In this document: positions 32,944-34,625 of the stretch, in pieces | Layout: each line of letters starts with the position of its first letter | Position numbering within the stretch: position 1 is the first letter of the stretch | Assembly (NCBI GenBank): GCA_900317935.1 | Contig: ONIU01000024.1 | Span: 1-34,625 of the forward strand | Source of the DNA: an uncultured bacterium | GTDB lineage: Bacteria > Muiribacteriota > Ozemobacteria > Ozemobacterales > Ozemobacteraceae | Reading direction: 5' to 3' | Length of the DNA stretch: 34,625 nucleotides | Program-made: the position numbers and the translations under genes | Notes under the pieces: model-generated | The model's database searches: none | What the model was told of the DNA's origin: nothing | Seen by the model: the letters and a program-made list of their open reading frames with translations, nothing else

Positions 32944-34443
32944 ATGATCACTGGTGAACTAAAAAATAAAATGGATTCTTTATGGGAAATATTCTGGACT
33001 GGCGGTATCACCAACCCCTTAGATGTTATTGAGCAGATGACTTATCTGATGTTCATTCGTGATTTAGATGATAACGACAACCGCAAAGCAAAAGAATGTG
33101 CTATGCTCGGACTGCCTCATAAAAGCCTTTTCCCTGATGAAGCTTTAATCGGCGATAGAAAAATAGACGGCAAACAGCTAAAATGGAGCGTTTTCCATGA
33201 TTATGCTGCGGAAAACATGTTTAAAAACATGACCGATAATGTTTTCCCCTTTATAAAAAATCTTCACGATGATAAAAACTCCGCTTATTCAAAATATATG
33301 GGCGATGCTATTTTCAAGATTCCAACAGCTTTAATGCTTGATAAAATAGTTACAGCCATGGATACCATCTACGAAGAAATAGCCTCTTTAAAAAACTCCG
33401 ATGTTCGTGGTGATATTTATGAATATCTGCTTAACAAGCTTGCTACTGCTGGTGTAAATGGACAATTCAGAACTCCAAGGCATATTATTAAAATGATGGT
33501 TGAGTTAGTAAAGCCAAAAGCTGATGATATTGTCTGTGACCCTGCTTTTGGAACATCTGGATTTTTGGTAGAAACTGCAGAATATCTTAAAACCCACTTA
33601 AAACAGGAAGTTTACTTTGATAAAAAGAATAAAGAGCATTTCATGAACGATATGTTTCATGGCTTCGATATGGATAGAACAATGCTGAGAATCGGTGCTA
33701 TGAACATGATGACTCACGGAATAGAAAACCCTCATATCGAGTATAGAGACAGCCTTTCAGACCAGAACCCTGACCGGGACAGATTTTCTTTGATTTTGGC
33801 AAATCCGCCTTTTAAGGGCAGTCTAGACTATGCCATAGTTGCTCAAGACCTTCTTAAAATCTGTAAGACTAAAAAGACTGAATTGCTTTTCCTGACTCTC
33901 TTTGTTCAAATGCTTAAATTGGGTGGAAGATGCGCTTGTATCGTTCCAGATGGCGTATTGTTCGGTTCTTCTACAGCTCATAAAGCTATTAGGAAAGAAA
34001 TTGTCGAAAATCAGCGTCTTGAAGCAGTCATTTCAATGCCTAGCGGCGTTTTCAAACCCTATGCTGGTGTTTCAACAGCTATTTTAGTCTTTACAAAAAC
34101 TAATCATGGCGGAACAGATAAAGTCTGGTTCTACGATATGAAAGCTGATGGCCTTAGTCTAGACGATAAGCGTTCACCAGTAGAAGCTAATGATATTCCA
34201 GATATTATCTACCGCTACAATAATCTTAGTGCTGAAGAATCTAGAACACGCACAGAACAGAGCTTTTTCGTTTCCAAAGAAGAAATTGCAGAAAATGACT
34301 ACGATTTAAGCATTAATAAATATAAAAAGACAGAATATAAATCAGTTGAATACCCACCCACTTCTGAGATTTTAGCAAAGCTTGAAGAACTCGATTCTCA
34401 ATCTACTCAGGGCCTAGCCAAACTAAAAGAAATGCTAGCCTGA
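32944..34443 (+). CDS. hsdM: Type I restriction-modification DNA methyltransferase (HsdM)
   Basis: 499 aa. The start at 32944 is set by GAGGG at 32931-32935; an ATG at 32929 overlaps it and is rejected. The N-terminal HsdM helical domain (LKNKMDSLWEIFWTGGITNP then MTYLMFIRDLDD) is followed by an N6-adenine methyltransferase core with the S-adenosylmethionine motif DPAFGTSGF (199-207) and the catalytic NPPF (287-290). In type I systems it works with HsdS (specificity) and HsdR (restriction). Neither is found beside it: a terminator follows at once, and upstream is an unrelated lipoprotein. It could be a lone methyltransferase, or its partners lie beyond the window end. Confidence 0.95.
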   Translation: MITGELKNKMDSLWEIFWTGGITNPLDVIEQMTYLMFIRDLDDNDNRKAKECAMLGLPHKSLFPDEALIGDRKIDGKQLKWSVFHDYAAENMFKNMTDNVFPFIKNLHDDKNSAYSKYMGDAIFKIPTALMLDKIVTAMDTIYEEIASLKNSDVRGDIYEYLLNKLATAGVNGQFRTPRHIIKMMVELVKPKADDIVCDPAFGTSGFLVETAEYLKTHLKQEVYFDKKNKEHFMNDMFHGFDMDRTMLRIGAMNMMTHGIENPHIEYRDSLSDQNPDRDRFSLILANPPFKGSLDYAIVAQDLLKICKTKKTELLFLTLFVQMLKLGGRCACIVPDGVLFGSSTAHKAIRKEIVENQRLEAVISMPSGVFKPYAGVSTAILVFTKTNHGGTDKVWFYDMKADGLSLDDKRSPVEANDIPDIIYRYNNLSAEESRTRTEQSFFVSKEEIAENDYDLSINKYKKTEYKSVEYPPTSEILAKLEELDSQSTQGLAKLKEMLA

Positions 34444-34465
34444 AAAAAGGCTGAAAGCCTTTTTT
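34443..34465 (+). terminator. Rho-independent terminator after hsdM
   Basis: AAAAAGGCT (34444-34452), loop GAA, AGCCTTTTT (34456-34464). The hairpin overlaps the hsdM stop codon. Confidence 0.85.
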
Positions 34466-34500
34466 AGAGAGCGGAGATTAGAGGCAAGAGATAAGAGGAT
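34466..34500. repeat. Heptad-type repeat downstream of hsdM
   Basis: GAGCGGA, GATTAGA, GGCAAGA, GATAAGA, GG: seven-base units in purine orientation. Confidence 0.65.
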
Positions 34501-34501
34501 T

Positions 34502-34598
34502 GTTTTAGTTTGTGCTACTGCTTTAGCTACAACTAAAACCGTCATTGCGAGGGTTGCGAAACAACCTAATAAAATTTAATGTAGCGCCTTCCAGGCGC
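34502..34598. repeat. Cluster of small palindromes including a second CGTCATTGCGAG element
   Basis: GTTTTAGTT (34502-34510) pairs with AACTAAAAC (34531-34539), with inner GCTA/TAGC pairs. CGTCATTGCGAG follows at 34540-34551 with a GGTTG/CAACC hairpin (34552-34566). GCGCCT-TCC-AGGCGC closes it at 34584-34598. The 12-mer is identical to the one inside the element at 32677, so hsdM is bracketed by related repeats. Confidence 0.65.
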
Positions 34599-34625
34599 AT
34601 ATTATATAATAATATCTATACCTAG

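Overview
The window is AT-rich chromosomal DNA from a diderm-looking bacterium. It carries prepilin-type minor pilins, lipoprotein signals, a partner-switching phosphatase/STAS pair and a GGDEF protein. The phylum is not fixed by the sequence. The pilin-type domains with a CxxNIRxLQGAVExYNMDN pattern and the signalling genes make me think of an uncultured lineage such as Riflebacteria or Elusimicrobiota, but this is a low-confidence guess. I see no tRNA, rRNA, CRISPR array, prophage or transposase gene.

Layout. 1-1530: the dnaK 3' end and dnaJ, with a terminator. 1915-4954: a secreted TPR/zinc-peptidase-like protein and glutamate dehydrogenase. 5167-7160: a promoter, a structured leader and a secreted glycine-zipper protein with translation-favoured codons. 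7196-12027: a four-gene type IV pilus / type II secretion minor-pilin operon (putative lipoprotein, 947-aa PilX/GspK-like protein, two prepilins). 12067-13469: infC-rpmI-rplT with its own promoter, leader and attenuator; infC starts at an ATT codon. 13516-19016: a TrmH/SpoU methyltransferase, a small acidic protein plus ECF sigma factor, and pheS-pheT. 19122-21045: a small membrane protein and a nucleoside transporter with a Pro/Ala tail. 21102-26801: a divergent YchF-type GTPase overlapping a membrane SpoIIE-type phosphatase, converging on a STAS-(GAF)2-GGDEF operon. 26911-27666: a membrane protein. 27995-29830: split transketolase. 29850-30893: two tandem pilin-like membrane proteins. 30943-32590: a compact structured leader RNA and a lipoprotein. 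32944-34465: a type I DNA methyltransferase (HsdM) without visible hsdS or hsdR, flanked by palindromic repeats.

The most striking feature not explained by genes is a family of degenerate 7-bp-period repeats (units such as ATCTTAT, AACTTGT, AATTCCT, CACCACT). It fills at least nine intergenic gaps, often with an embedded CTCCA-(5-6 A/T)-GGTCTT core, and in some places two arrays face each other as inverted repeats.

How the genes work together. Most of the window is housekeeping: protein folding, translation initiation, ribosomal proteins, Phe-tRNA charging, ammonia assimilation and the pentose phosphate pathway. Into it are set surface-export genes (minor pilins, glycine-zipper protein, lipoproteins) and a phosphatase/STAS/c-di-GMP signalling block that plausibly controls surface or stress behaviour.
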